Positions 25,528-34,285 are shown, numbered from the stretch's first letter. The stretch: 64,000 bases of DNA from Bacteroidales bacterium (GCA_017544005.1 JAFYEZ010000048.1:1-64000), one strand, 5' to 3'. A program made the numbers and translations. Notes: generated from the sequence alone by a model not told the origin.

Positions 25528-28500
25528 ATGAAAAAGACAATCACACTTTTCCCGATCCTGGCACTGCTGCTTTGTGTGGTTTCCTGCCAGATTTCCGGTA
25601 TTGACAACAGTATGCTTAAAGAAGATGGCTTTACCATAACGGCCGTCATCGATAACTCCGATGCTACCCGCATGAACTTTGCGGTAGACAATCAGGCCTA
25701 TACCATCACACCCTCCTGGGCGGTAGGTGATGTGATTTTTGGTGTGGACGACAGCGGTGTGTTGTTCAATTTTCAAGTGGATTCGGTCTCTGGCAACAAA
25801 GGCTTCCTGAAATCAAACTCTTACAGACCCCAGGAAGGAGCCGTACTCTATGCGTTTTATGCGAACAACGAGCAATCCGCTTGGGCAAATCAGAGAATCG
25901 TGAGAGTTCCTGCCAATGTGGACGCGGGTGAACTTGGCAACAAGTCGTCTGTCGTGATGACCTCTAAGGCAACCGTGACGAACGGCGGCCTGAGCTTCGT
26001 TTTCGAAAAGCGAACCGCAATCATGGGCATCAAGAAGATGAAGATTCCTGCATCGAATGCGAATATTGTGCGGGTCCGTGCCGACGGTTTGTATGCGTAT
26101 GCCGATTTTGTGATTGAAGACGGAGAAATCAAAATGAAACCGGGTCCACTTGGCACAGTCTATACGGACGGCCAGTGGGAAATCGATGCGGACGGTGTGT
26201 GCGATACACCGTTCTACTTCAACATATTTCCGCAGGAAAGCGCCGTTCCTGTTCTGCGCGTAGAAGTTCCGGGACACAGCGGTTATGCGGTTGAGAACAT
26301 GATCGGTCCCGTCGATATCCAGGCGGGCCGTTACTATCATATGACCAAGATCATGACCGAAGCGGCTGTCTATGTAGATGATATCGGCCGTTGCGGCTCC
26401 ATCGAAGAGGCCTTCGCAGCCGCCGACAGGGTTCCTGAAGCAACCATCAAACTCTTGAAAGACTGTACGGCGCGCGATACGCTGAAACTTTCCAATCCAA
26501 ACGGCGTTTATACGCTCGACCTCAACGGCAAGACCCTGATGACCGATGCAGCTTCCGTTGTGGTGGTGGAGGGCGCATCCCTGACGCTGACAGATAATTC
26601 GACGAACAATCCGGCCGAATACGGTACCCTTGCAACGGCAGAAACCAATACCAACAAGTACGTCGTCAATGTCCGCAACGAAGGCACCTTCGTCATGGAG
26701 AAGGGCAAGATCTTCGCCCCGGAATACCGCGGCGTCTTCTATACGACAGGTTCCGGCGGAGCGATCCGGGGCAACGGCAGCATCTCCACGCCGAAGGGCA
26801 TGTCGGTTGTCGTGGGAGCCACCGGCGGTCACGTGGATGTCGAGGGTGATGTCCAGATTGCCGGCCTGGGTAATGTGATTTACTGCTATGGCGGTTCCTG
26901 CACCATTACGGGCGGATATATTTCCAACACCAATGTCTCCGCGCTGGTTTATGCAGGCGGCGACGGCGGTTCCGTGGTGACGGTCAGCGGCGGTTATTTC
27001 AAGACGACCAATATCAACACCATCGCCTATTCCGAAGGTTGCGAGGCTTATGTTTCTGGCGGCTGCCACAGCGTGGCTGTCCGCGAGAATTACGCCAAAG
27101 ATGGCGAGGGTAATCTCTATTACAACGCGCCGAACCCGGACAACGAAACCGCAGGGGAGTATCCTTACACGCTGGTTCCGAAAGCGGGTAATCCGCTTGT
27201 CGCTACGGTGACCAGTGCTTCCTACATCTGGAAGCATGCCAGCATCGAGAGTGCGGGAATGCAGGCGGATCTTCGTTCCAAGAACACGGCGGCCACCACC
27301 CTGAAACTCGAGACGGATCTCAATGCGAACGGCACATTTGCCTTCAGGGAGAGCCACAAGTATCTGATCAACGTGGATATGAACGGTCATAAGCTGGTTT
27401 CCACCGCCTCGCCCGCACTGATGTCAGAATGCCCGATATTGGTGTACGACAGCGGCGGAGAAGGTGCGATTATCACCACCGGCGCTATCGCCCTCCAGTC
27501 TACCGGCAACCTGACCATCGGCGGCGGCAGCTTCGAGAGTACCGGTAATGCCGTCGTCATTGGCGACAACGCCGACCTGGTTATCAACAACGGTTACTTC
27601 TACGGCGGCGCGCAGGATATCGCCCGTGGCGGCGCTGGTGCGACCGTCACCATTGCCGCAGGATGGTTCAAGAACAGCGTGGATGCCGCCTATATTGAAG
27701 AAGGCTGCGCAGCCAATGCGGCTACCAAGACGCACCTCGGCAAGACCTATAACTACCAGGTCTCCGCGTCTTCTGTCGTGGCAACGGTCGGCGACACCGG
27801 TTATGCATCTTATTCCAAAGCAGTGGCGGCAGCCCAGATTCTTGGCGGCGTCGATACGGTCCGCATGGTGCTGCAGGCAGATATCGCCGGTGCACCTGCC
27901 CTTTCCCTGGAAAACATAAACCTGCCGGTACTGCTCGACCTCAACGGACACACGCTCTCTTCGGCCGACTCTGCCTTCATCAGATGCCAGTACGACCTGA
28001 CGATTGTGGACAAGGGGGCAGTGCGTGGTAAGATCACCAGCTCCGCTTCCAACGTGATCTGCAAAGTTGGAACGGGAACCATCAACCTGAAGGGCGTTAC
28101 GGTGGAGTGTACGAAGGCTTCGGCTCCGAACTTCTATGGTTCGGGCGTCGTATACCTGAACAACTCCGCCTCTACGGTGAACATCAGTGAAGGTTGCAAG
28201 ATCTATTCGACGGCAAGCGTGGCTGCCATCACCAACCGCGCAGGTACGCTGACCATCACTGATTCTGAAGTATCTTCGGGTACGGTAAGTGCCGGTCTGC
28301 CTGCCGTGTGCAACGGTGGTACCAGCGCAACGACCACCATCAACTCCGGCAGCTTCTTCACATCTGCCACCAGCCGGGCCGTCGTGGTCAATGCCGCGGG
28401 ATTGTCCAAAACCACAAGCGCCGGTTCTGTCATCATCAACGACGGATACTTCTATGCTTCCAGCAACGCGATCGCGCTGAAGGGCAACTATGCGGGCTCA

Positions 28501-28692
28501 GATGTGGACCACATGCAGAAGATCATCGTCAACGGAGGCTATTTCAACAAGTCGACGGTCTGGACCAGCGGCAGTACGAATTATCCGCCGACCTACGGAG
28601 AGGGAAAGAGCGAACAGACTGTTTCTCCTGCTGCAACCCATACGCATGAGACTATGGGACAGACGTATGAGTACAGATACCAAGTGAAATAA
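25528..28692 (+). CDS. Giant fimbrillin-like/beta-helix lipoprotein, paralogue 2
   Basis: A 1054-aa lipoprotein with SPII signal MKKTITLFPILALLLCVVSC (Cys20). The fimbrillin-like domain (about 20-270) contains NQAYTITPSWAVGDVIFGVD and ends at RYYHMTKIM. Beta-helix units begin near residues 275, 562 and 752; GGYISN, SGGCHSVAVRENYAKDG and VINNGYFYGG recur at the places they hold in paralogue 1. It ends HTHETMGQTYEYRYQVK. N-terminus and 3' flank are the most similar parts to paralogue 1, as expected after tandem duplication followed by divergence of the exposed middle. Confidence 0.85.
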   Translation: MKKTITLFPILALLLCVVSCQISGIDNSMLKEDGFTITAVIDNSDATRMNFAVDNQAYTITPSWAVGDVIFGVDDSGVLFNFQVDSVSGNKGFLKSNSYRPQEGAVLYAFYANNEQSAWANQRIVRVPANVDAGELGNKSSVVMTSKATVTNGGLSFVFEKRTAIMGIKKMKIPASNANIVRVRADGLYAYADFVIEDGEIKMKPGPLGTVYTDGQWEIDADGVCDTPFYFNIFPQESAVPVLRVEVPGHSGYAVENMIGPVDIQAGRYYHMTKIMTEAAVYVDDIGRCGSIEEAFAAADRVPEATIKLLKDCTARDTLKLSNPNGVYTLDLNGKTLMTDAASVVVVEGASLTLTDNSTNNPAEYGTLATAETNTNKYVVNVRNEGTFVMEKGKIFAPEYRGVFYTTGSGGAIRGNGSISTPKGMSVVVGATGGHVDVEGDVQIAGLGNVIYCYGGSCTITGGYISNTNVSALVYAGGDGGSVVTVSGGYFKTTNINTIAYSEGCEAYVSGGCHSVAVRENYAKDGEGNLYYNAPNPDNETAGEYPYTLVPKAGNPLVATVTSASYIWKHASIESAGMQADLRSKNTAATTLKLETDLNANGTFAFRESHKYLINVDMNGHKLVSTASPALMSECPILVYDSGGEGAIITTGAIALQSTGNLTIGGGSFESTGNAVVIGDNADLVINNGYFYGGAQDIARGGAGATVTIAAGWFKNSVDAAYIEEGCAANAATKTHLGKTYNYQVSASSVVATVGDTGYASYSKAVAAAQILGGVDTVRMVLQADIAGAPALSLENINLPVLLDLNGHTLSSADSAFIRCQYDLTIVDKGAVRGKITSSASNVICKVGTGTINLKGVTVECTKASAPNFYGSGVVYLNNSASTVNISEGCKIYSTASVAAITNRAGTLTITDSEVSSGTVSAGLPAVCNGGTSATTTINSGSFFTSATSRAVVVNAAGLSKTTSAGSVIINDGYFYASSNAIALKGNYAGSDVDHMQKIIVNGGYFNKSTVWTSGSTNYPPTYGEGKSEQTVSPAATHTHETMGQTYEYRYQVK

Positions 28693-28715
28693 TCCCGGTA
28701 TCGTTTTCTGACGAA

Positions 28716-28745
28716 CCGGCCCTGCTTCGGCGGGGCCGGTTTTTT
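28716..28745 (+). terminator. Terminator of paralogue 2
   Basis: Same stem and T run as after paralogue 1 (28716-28722 and 28733-28739). Confidence 0.9.
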
Positions 28746-28762
28746 GTTTGTCGGTTTTTTGT

Positions 28763-28770
28763 TATATTTG
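28763..28770 (+). promoter_or_regulatory. Promoter -7 box before the fourth peptide gene
   Basis: TATATTTG (TAnnTTTG), 40 bases before the peptide ATG at 28810, in a T-rich stretch with several possible TTTG upstream boxes. Confidence 0.6.
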
Positions 28771-28809
28771 CAGGATACAAGGCAAAACAACTTTTTTTTC
28801 AGCATAATC

Positions 28810-28941
28810 ATGAAAACTGAACACCTCGTCTATCGGGCACCGGAAGTGGAAATCATGACCACGGAAAGCGCCATGCCGCTCTGCGCGAGCGCGCTGGGGG
28901 TAGACCCATTCACGGGCCAGCCCATCGGTAACGAAATTTAA
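28810..28941 (+). CDS. Small peptide of the YxAPExE family, 43 aa
   Basis: A 43-codon frame, MKTEHLVYRAPEVEIMTTES, then PLCASA, DPFTG and GNEI at the end. It is collinear with the peptides at 21976 and 25370. The lipoprotein gene at 28966 starts 24 bases after the stop. It has its own promoter behind the terminator of the previous unit, so peptide and lipoprotein form one independent two-gene unit. Confidence 0.8.
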   Translation: MKTEHLVYRAPEVEIMTTESAMPLCASALGVDPFTGQPIGNEI

Positions 28942-28965
28942 CCCACCACCCAAAGCGACTGTAAG

Positions 28966-31900
28966 ATGAAAAAGATGACCAAACTTTTTTCGATGCTGAC
29001 ACTGGCACTTTGCGTGGTCTCGTGTCAACTCTCCGGCGTTGACGACAGCGTCGTGGCCGGAAAAACCCTCACGGTAACGGCAGTTATCGATGCGGGCACC
29101 CGCGTAACCTACGCGGTGGACAATGAAATTGCCTATACCATCACGCCCACCTGGACGGTCGGTGACAAGATCATCGGCTTCGACGACAAGGGCGTGAAGT
29201 TCACCTTCACCGTGGAAGAGCAGGAAGACGGCGTAGCCGCCCTGAATGTCGGCTCCTACCTGCCCGGCTCCGCCACGAAGCTCTATGCCGTCTATGCTCC
29301 CGGCCTGACGGAAGACAACATCGTCGGCGGCGAACTGGCGGTGGATCTTTCCGCCCAGAACGGCGCCCTGAACGATGCTTCCAAGGTGCTGATGCACGCA
29401 ACGGCAGCCATCGAGGCGGGAACGGTCCGTTTCCACTTTGAGAAATCGACCGCGGTCGTGGGCCTGAGGAAGTTCAAACTCCCCGTCACCTTCGCAACGC
29501 CCATCTCCCGGATGAAGCTCAACGGCGTGGTGACCTCCGGTACCTTCCGCGTCGTGGACGGTGCGATGACCCTCGTTCCGGGTACGACCCGCGGCACCAT
29601 CACGGCTACCCGCACCTGGACCACCGACAACACGGGCCTCTGCACGGTTCCCGCCTATTTCAGCGTGGTCCCGACCAAAGACGCCCAGATGACCGTGGAT
29701 GCCGACACGCCTTCCAAGACCTACAGCAACCTGCATCCCATTGACAAGATGGATGTCGAGGCCGGTATCTATTACCACATGACCAAGCTCTTCTACGCGC
29801 CGGAAGCTACAGTGAACAATGTTCCCTACAGCACGGTGGTAGAGGCCTTTGATGCCGCCAACGAGATTGACGAGCCGGTCGTGATCACCCTCCTGAGCAA
29901 CTGCAAGCTGGAGGAGCCGGTCGTGCTCTGCAACGCCGCTTCCCAGGGCTACACGCTCGATTTGAACGGCAAGACTCTCACGACGACGGCCGCCAATAAC
30001 ATCATCCTGAGCCTCTGCGAGATGACCATCACCGATCTCTCCACGGACAACCCCGCTTCCTACGGTACCATCACGACCGAAGCCGGCAACTCAAATGCCT
30101 ATATCATCACGGTGCAGGATGAGGCGGTCCTGAAGATGGCCAAAGGCAATATCATGGCACCGACCTACCGTTGCCTCTGCTTCAAGGACGGCGGCGGCGG
30201 AGAACTGTACGGCGACGGCCTGATCTCCGCTCCGAACGGCTACTGTATCTATCTGACCGCAACGGGTGGCTCGCTGAACATCCGGGAGGATATCCGGATT
30301 GCCGGTAAGGGCAACACGGTGTATTATGGTGCCGGCGACAGCGAAATCACCGGTGGTATCATTTCCAACACCGCTTCCGGTGCCATCGTCTATGTGAGCG
30401 GCGCCGACGCAACCCTGCGCGTCAGCAACTGCCGGGTCAGCAGTACCTACACCTCCAACCGGAACCCGTTCTACTCCAATGCCGGCGCAAAGGTGTACGT
30501 GACGGGCGGCTGCTACGGCATGCCGATTTACGACGTGGTCTGCAAGGACGAGAACGATACCCCGTACGTCAATGTCCTGAATACCGATCCGGCTACCTCC
30601 TCCGCATATCCCTACATGGTGGTTGAGGGCTCGCCTGAGATTTCGACGGTCAATGCCGAATACCACTGGAACCACGGCACGGTGGAGAGTGCCGTCAAGC
30701 ATGCGGACTACCGCTCCACGCAGCATGCGGAGACCGGTATCGCGCTGATCAAGGATCTCTCGCTGAGCGAGACCCTTTCCCTCCCGTCGAGCCACGCCTA
30801 CGGCTTCACCTTTGAACTGAACGGCCACACCCTTACTTCCTCGGCTTCTCCCGCGGTTTCCACCGGCGGCAATCTGTCGCTGGAGGATGCCGTCGGCACC
30901 GGTGAAATCGTCTCTACGAGCGGAATCGGTATGGTTGCCACCGCCGGTGACATTACCATCAGTGGCGGCTCGCTGGTTGGCACCACCGCTGCGCTCTCCG
31001 TCTCCGGTTCGGCCAACGCAACCATCAATAAGGGCTGGTTCGCAGCCGATGCTGCGGATCTGGCCAAGGGCGGTTCTGCGAAACTGGCGGTTTATGGCGG
31101 TAACTACAAGAACGATCCGACCCCGTTCCTGGCAGAAGGCTGTGAAGCGAACGCCGTCTCCGAGACGCACAACGGCCGCACCTACACCTATCAGGTCAAG
31201 GGTGGCGCCGCTGCCGCTACGGTCAACAACGAGGAGTGCCCGTCCTTTGAAAACGCGCTCTCCCTGGCACTTGCCTACAAGGGTTCTGACGATACCGTCA
31301 CGCTGCGCCTGCTGAAGGATGTCACCGATTATGACAAACGTCTCGACCTGACCAACAAGTCCGGCAAGCCGTTCATCCTCGACCTGAACGGTCATACGCT
31401 GGGCGTCGCCATCGACTCCTGTATGACCACTTCCGGTACCCTGATCATCACCGACCGTTCCGGTACCAACACCGGCAAGTTCACCAGCAGCAAGCGTAAA
31501 CAGCTGCACTTCAGAAAGGGACAGGTGATTATCAAAGACTGTATCGTCGAGTGTACGCGCGGTGGCTATATGGCAACCGGTGGTATCTACGTCATGCTCA
31601 ATGCGGCAGGTACTTCCGATGCGTACAACACGGGCGGTCTGTCCATCATCAACTGCAAGGTGTACTCCAAGAGCTACCTCAAGCCGATCTATGTCGCATA
31701 CGGCAACCTGACCATCGAGAACTCCGAACTGACCTGCGGTTCGCCGGTTACGCCGGATTCCGGTGGCGGATACTACATCGTGGATGTTTATACGGGTGGT
31801 AACGTGGTGATCAACGACAGTTCGTTCCTCACCTACGACCGCCGTTCCAACGGTGACAAGTACGGCTGCGTCCACACGCGTACCGGCAATATCTCCTCGG

Positions 31901-32139
31901 GTAGTAATATCGAGTTGAACAACTGCTGGTTCTACAGCGGCAAGGGTCTCTCCACCGCAGCGGATCACGCCGAGTACAGTAAGGTCTTCAAGATCAAGAA
32001 CTGCTACTCCAACGTCGACTTCACGGAGTTCCTCCCGCAGGCAACCTACGCGGACGGCACTTCGCTCCAGCCGATCGATCCGCCGGCTAAGCACACCCAC
32101 ATGGGCGTCGAATATGAGTACGGCTTCCAGGTGAAGTAA
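28966..32139 (+). CDS. Giant fimbrillin-like/beta-helix lipoprotein, paralogue 3
   Basis: A 1057-aa lipoprotein with SPII signal MKKMTKLFSMLTLALCVVSC (Cys20). The fimbrillin-like domain runs to YYHMTKLF near residue 270. Beta-helix units begin near residues 275, 563 and 750, matching the other two. Differences concentrate in the beta-helix part, and the last unit carries its own insertions (for example around GGYYIVDVYTGGNVVINDSS). The end is KHTHMGVEYEYGFQVK. The 3' flank differs from that of paralogues 1 and 2, so it may be the oldest copy or the edge of the array. Confidence 0.85.
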   Translation: MKKMTKLFSMLTLALCVVSCQLSGVDDSVVAGKTLTVTAVIDAGTRVTYAVDNEIAYTITPTWTVGDKIIGFDDKGVKFTFTVEEQEDGVAALNVGSYLPGSATKLYAVYAPGLTEDNIVGGELAVDLSAQNGALNDASKVLMHATAAIEAGTVRFHFEKSTAVVGLRKFKLPVTFATPISRMKLNGVVTSGTFRVVDGAMTLVPGTTRGTITATRTWTTDNTGLCTVPAYFSVVPTKDAQMTVDADTPSKTYSNLHPIDKMDVEAGIYYHMTKLFYAPEATVNNVPYSTVVEAFDAANEIDEPVVITLLSNCKLEEPVVLCNAASQGYTLDLNGKTLTTTAANNIILSLCEMTITDLSTDNPASYGTITTEAGNSNAYIITVQDEAVLKMAKGNIMAPTYRCLCFKDGGGGELYGDGLISAPNGYCIYLTATGGSLNIREDIRIAGKGNTVYYGAGDSEITGGIISNTASGAIVYVSGADATLRVSNCRVSSTYTSNRNPFYSNAGAKVYVTGGCYGMPIYDVVCKDENDTPYVNVLNTDPATSSAYPYMVVEGSPEISTVNAEYHWNHGTVESAVKHADYRSTQHAETGIALIKDLSLSETLSLPSSHAYGFTFELNGHTLTSSASPAVSTGGNLSLEDAVGTGEIVSTSGIGMVATAGDITISGGSLVGTTAALSVSGSANATINKGWFAADAADLAKGGSAKLAVYGGNYKNDPTPFLAEGCEANAVSETHNGRTYTYQVKGGAAAATVNNEECPSFENALSLALAYKGSDDTVTLRLLKDVTDYDKRLDLTNKSGKPFILDLNGHTLGVAIDSCMTTSGTLIITDRSGTNTGKFTSSKRKQLHFRKGQVIIKDCIVECTRGGYMATGGIYVMLNAAGTSDAYNTGGLSIINCKVYSKSYLKPIYVAYGNLTIENSELTCGSPVTPDSGGGYYIVDVYTGGNVVINDSSFLTYDRRSNGDKYGCVHTRTGNISSGSNIELNNCWFYSGKGLSTAADHAEYSKVFKIKNCYSNVDFTEFLPQATYADGTSLQPIDPPAKHTHMGVEYEYGFQVK

Positions 32140-32162
32140 TCCGCCTCCGGGCAACGAAACGA

Positions 32163-32198
32163 CAGCACGGCCGGGCCAATCCCCCGCCGTGCTGTTTT
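32163..32198 (+). terminator. Terminator of paralogue 3
   Basis: Stem CAGCACGG/CCGTGCTG (32163-32170 and 32187-32194) followed by TTTT. Confidence 0.8.
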
Positions 32199-32257
32199 CG
32201 TTTCCCCGCCGGCCCTCCCGGGCCCTTTCCCGGGTCCTTCTCGACGTTTTTCGTCCG

Positions 32258-32405
32258 TTCCGCCAAAACCGTGCATAGCAACCCCCGCTCCAGGCCCCTC
32301 CAGGGCATATCGGCCTGCACGACAGCCCGAAATCGGCCACCCGTGCAGGCTGATCCCCGTTCCAGGCGCCTCCAGGGCCTATCGCCGTGCACGGTTTTGG
32401 CGGAA
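32258..32405. repeat. CGCCAAA-family palindromic element, 148 bp (variant arms)
   Basis: Outer arms TTCCGCCAAAACCGTGCA (32258-32275) and TGCACGGTTTTGGCGGAA (32388-32405) are perfect complements. Inside are an inner stem CCTGCACG/CGTGCAGG and two imperfect direct copies of a 35-bp module containing CTCCAGGG. It shares the CGCCAAA start and the overall size of the elements at 32688 and 34286. Confidence 0.8.
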
Positions 32406-32474
32406 AAAGGATAGCCTTTGCGGCTCCCGTCTGTGGCCTCCGCCTCCGCCTCCGGTTTTCGCCTCCGCCTCCGG

Positions 32475-32515
32475 GCAACAAAAGACGCCTGCCAGGAATT
32501 CCTGACAGGCGTCTT
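32475..32515 (-). terminator. Terminator of the tRNA-Pro gene
   Basis: A 15-bp stem with one mismatch, AAGACGCCTG-CAGG around AATT (32482-32515). On the minus strand it runs into TTTTGTT. It lies just 3' of the tRNA. Confidence 0.8.
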
Positions 32516-32519
32516 CGTG

Positions 32520-32592
32520 TCTGGATGACTGGACTTGAACCAGCGACCTCCTGGTCCCTAACCAGGTGCGCTACCAACTGCGCCACATCCAG
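32520..32592 (-). tRNA. tRNA-Pro, anticodon AGG
   Basis: A full cloverleaf on the minus strand: acceptor stem CTGGATG/CATCCAG, D arm GCGC-AGTTGGTA-GCGC, anticodon stem CCTGG/CCAGG with loop TTAGGGA, and T arm with TTCAAGT. The anticodon read at loop positions 3-5 is AGG. The C1-G72 pair and discriminator A73 are proline identity elements. CCA is not encoded. A34 is unusual for bacterial proline tRNA (GGG or TGG are common) and would normally be modified to inosine. Confidence 0.88.
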
Positions 32593-32608
32593 AAGTTGAA
32601 ATGGGCTG

Positions 32609-32640
32609 CAAAAGTACAATTTTTTTGTATTGTTCGCAAA
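32609..32640 (-). promoter_or_regulatory. tRNA-Pro promoter
   Basis: Minus strand: TTTG (32640-32637), 20-base spacer, TACTTTTG (32616-32609), 16 bases before the tRNA. A well-formed Bacteroidetes promoter. Confidence 0.75.
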
Positions 32641-32687
32641 TCTCCCGCGAAAAAGTCCCACAGCCTACCCTGCCCACGCCGTCGTTT

Positions 32688-32833
32688 CCGCCAAAGTCGC
32701 GGCGGGGAATGGGCCCTGGAAGGGCCTGGAGCGGGGTAGGGGCCGCCGCCATAGGCCGATTTCGGCCCTTGGCGGCCGCACACCCTGCGATACAGCGCCC
32801 TGTATCGCAGATTCCCCGCCGCCACTTTGGCGG
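32688..32833. repeat. CGCCAAA-family palindromic element, 146 bp (REPIN-like)
   Basis: Arms CCGCCAAAGTCGCGGCGGGG (32688-32707) and its complement ending at 32833 pair over 23 bp with one mismatch. The interior has further nested stems (GATACAGCGCCCTGTATC). It is about 97 % identical to the copy at 34286-34430 and in the same orientation; the two flank the RAYT-like gene. Confidence 0.85.
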
Positions 32834-32888
32834 CTCTCCGCCCCCAGCTCTCCGCCCCGGTCCTCCGCAACAAGTCCCCGAACTTCCA

Positions 32889-33797
32889 CTACGGAATCCA
32901 CTGGCGGATTTCTTCTTCGGGAAGACGGACAACAGTAGCCAGCTGGCGACGCGTCAGATGATGTTTTCTACGGAGGACCCGCGCGAGTTCGATTCGTTGC
33001 ATCGCGTTCAGTCTCCGTGGATCCCGCGTTCCAAACAACACTTTGCACTCATCTCCGCAGCAACTCCGCGCTTCGCCGTCTTCGAGAGCAACACCACGCT
33101 CTTCTGCCATTCGTGTAAGCATCTCTTCTTCGCGGGACCGGGTACTTGACAAGAAAACCCGAAAACAATTGGGGGTCTTATAAATGGATTCGAAGCGACC
33201 AACGTCGATATAATTCGAAGGAAGGATCAAGCCGTTGCAAATCAACCAATCGTCAGGGATGGTGTACTGTCTGCTGTGAACAATTCTCTGCCGTTCTTTT
33301 GCGGATAAGGAGCCAAAACGAACAGGCTCCCGTACAATACCTTCGTCATCAAAGAGCCAGACGGGCGTATAGAATCCACCCCGAAAATACATGGAACCAG
33401 TTCCCCATTTGTAATCATAGGGCATGATCCACTTTCCATCTTTCGTGGCCTGAATAATGGTATAGACGGCGACGTTCCGCAGGTAAGCGAGATCTTCACC
33501 GATGGAATACAGTTCGCCCCGGAGCAGAAAGCCCGCTCCGCCCTTTCGGGTATCGGCGGCATAGTGTCTGCAGATGGATTCAAACAGGACCTTGAACCGG
33601 GCGCACCGGGCGAGGGTTCCGAAGAGCAAAATGTGCGGATGAGAGTCCTCTATGGAAAACGAGACAACGGTTACTCCGGTAACCGCCGCACAAAGTGCTA
33701 TGATGTTGAAAACAGCCTTAAAATCGGCGTTGCACAGAATGAAGTTCCGGGCGTCGGCGCCTTTCGCGCAATAATGGAAATACTGGAACGGGTCCAT
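32889..33797 (-). CDS. Putative REP-associated tyrosine transposase (RAYT, Y1/HUH family)
   Basis: A 302-aa protein. Residues of about 5-60 match the start of the transposase_17/IS200-like domain, with the HUH pair H53-P54-H55 in SIEDSHPHILLF. Residues of about 97-137 (YSIGEDLAYLRNVAVYTIIQ, then MPYDYKWGTGSMYF) align with the RAYT tyrosine helix; Y112 is the likely nucleophile. The last 40 residues look like a helix-turn-helix (RIELARVLRRKHHLTRRQLA). RAYTs move short palindromes, not whole insertion sequences. Here near-identical CGCCAAA palindromes lie 55 bases past the stop and 490 bases before the start. Start codon has GAGGAG upstream and a -7 box at 33863-33870. Family assignment is by motif only. 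Confidence 0.68.
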   Translation of the reverse strand: MDPFQYFHYCAKGADARNFILCNADFKAVFNIIALCAAVTGVTVVSFSIEDSHPHILLFGTLARCARFKVLFESICRHYAADTRKGGAGFLLRGELYSIGEDLAYLRNVAVYTIIQATKDGKWIMPYDYKWGTGSMYFRGGFYTPVWLFDDEGIVREPVRFGSLSAKERQRIVHSRQYTIPDDWLICNGLILPSNYIDVGRFESIYKTPNCFRVFLSSTRSREEEMLTRMAEERGVALEDGEARSCCGDECKVLFGTRDPRRLNAMQRIELARVLRRKHHLTRRQLATVVRLPEEEIRQWIP

Positions 33798-33862
33798 CGT
33801 CTTCTATCTCCTCTTTTTTCTCTCGCCACCTTACGATGAACGATTACAGGTTTAACTTGGGT

Positions 33863-33870
33863 CAAAGATA
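33863..33870 (-). promoter_or_regulatory. RAYT -7 box
   Basis: Minus-strand TATCTTTG, 65 bases before the RAYT start. It lies back to back with the plus-strand box at 33882-33889. Confidence 0.5.
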
Positions 33871-33881
33871 GGGGTTTTTAC

Positions 33882-33889
33882 TATATTTG
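33882..33889 (+). promoter_or_regulatory. -7 box of the small membrane protein gene
   Basis: TATATTTG, 37 bases before the ATG at 33927; no perfect -33 box. Confidence 0.55.
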
Positions 33890-33926
33890 TGGCAATTACC
33901 GACGTTTTTTTCAAAGCAATATCTCT

Positions 33927-34217
33927 ATGGAAGACAGTACGCCTCAGACCCCGCAAACCCAAACCGTCATTGTAGAACGTGAGGCGGAACAGAAGAATGG
34001 TCTCGGCCTGGCCGGATTTATTCTTGCGCTCATCGCGCTGTTCCTGGATTGGCTGCCCATTATCGGGTGGATTCTCTGGTTGCTCGGCGCCATTTTCTCT
34101 ACCATCGGACTGTTCAAGAAACCGCGAGGATTTGCGATAGCGGGCTTTGTCATCAGCTTTTTCGGCTTGATTCTCCTGCTGCTGGCATTGGGTGTGCTGG
34201 CGGCTCTCGTTGCTTGA
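33927..34217 (+). CDS. Small membrane protein, DUF4190-like
   Basis: A 96-aa protein. After a soluble N-terminus of about 25 residues it is almost entirely hydrophobic, with two or three membrane segments (GLAGFILALIALFLDW, IIGWILWLLGAIFSTIGLF, FAIAGFVISFFGLILLLLAL). The spacing and the FKKPRG loop recall DUF4190-type proteins. Function is unknown. It is transcribed divergently from the RAYT and followed by the palindrome at 34286. It may simply have been caught between two palindromes. Confidence 0.65.
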   Translation: MEDSTPQTPQTQTVIVEREAEQKNGLGLAGFILALIALFLDWLPIIGWILWLLGAIFSTIGLFKKPRGFAIAGFVISFFGLILLLLALGVLAALVA

Positions 34218-34285
34218 GTCTCCAGGGCGGATTCGCCCTCCCAAGTCTGATTCCCGGCTATAGTTTCCGTCGTTTCCTCGCGTTT

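Noticed and set aside
21976..28941. The small peptides as RiPP precursors with a maturation cluster
   Set aside because: No radical SAM, ATP-grasp, LanM-type enzyme or dedicated peptidase-ABC transporter lies in the window; the peptide role stays open.
32436..32476. CCTCCG short tandem repeats near the tRNA as a functional site
   Set aside because: Too short and simple. A CGCCTCCGGGCAAC copy also precedes the terminator at 32163, so it may only be shared terminator flank.
30091..32661. An 856-codon antisense frame crossing paralogue 3, the palindrome and the tRNA
   Set aside because: It includes the tRNA and a terminator and has no protein-like features.
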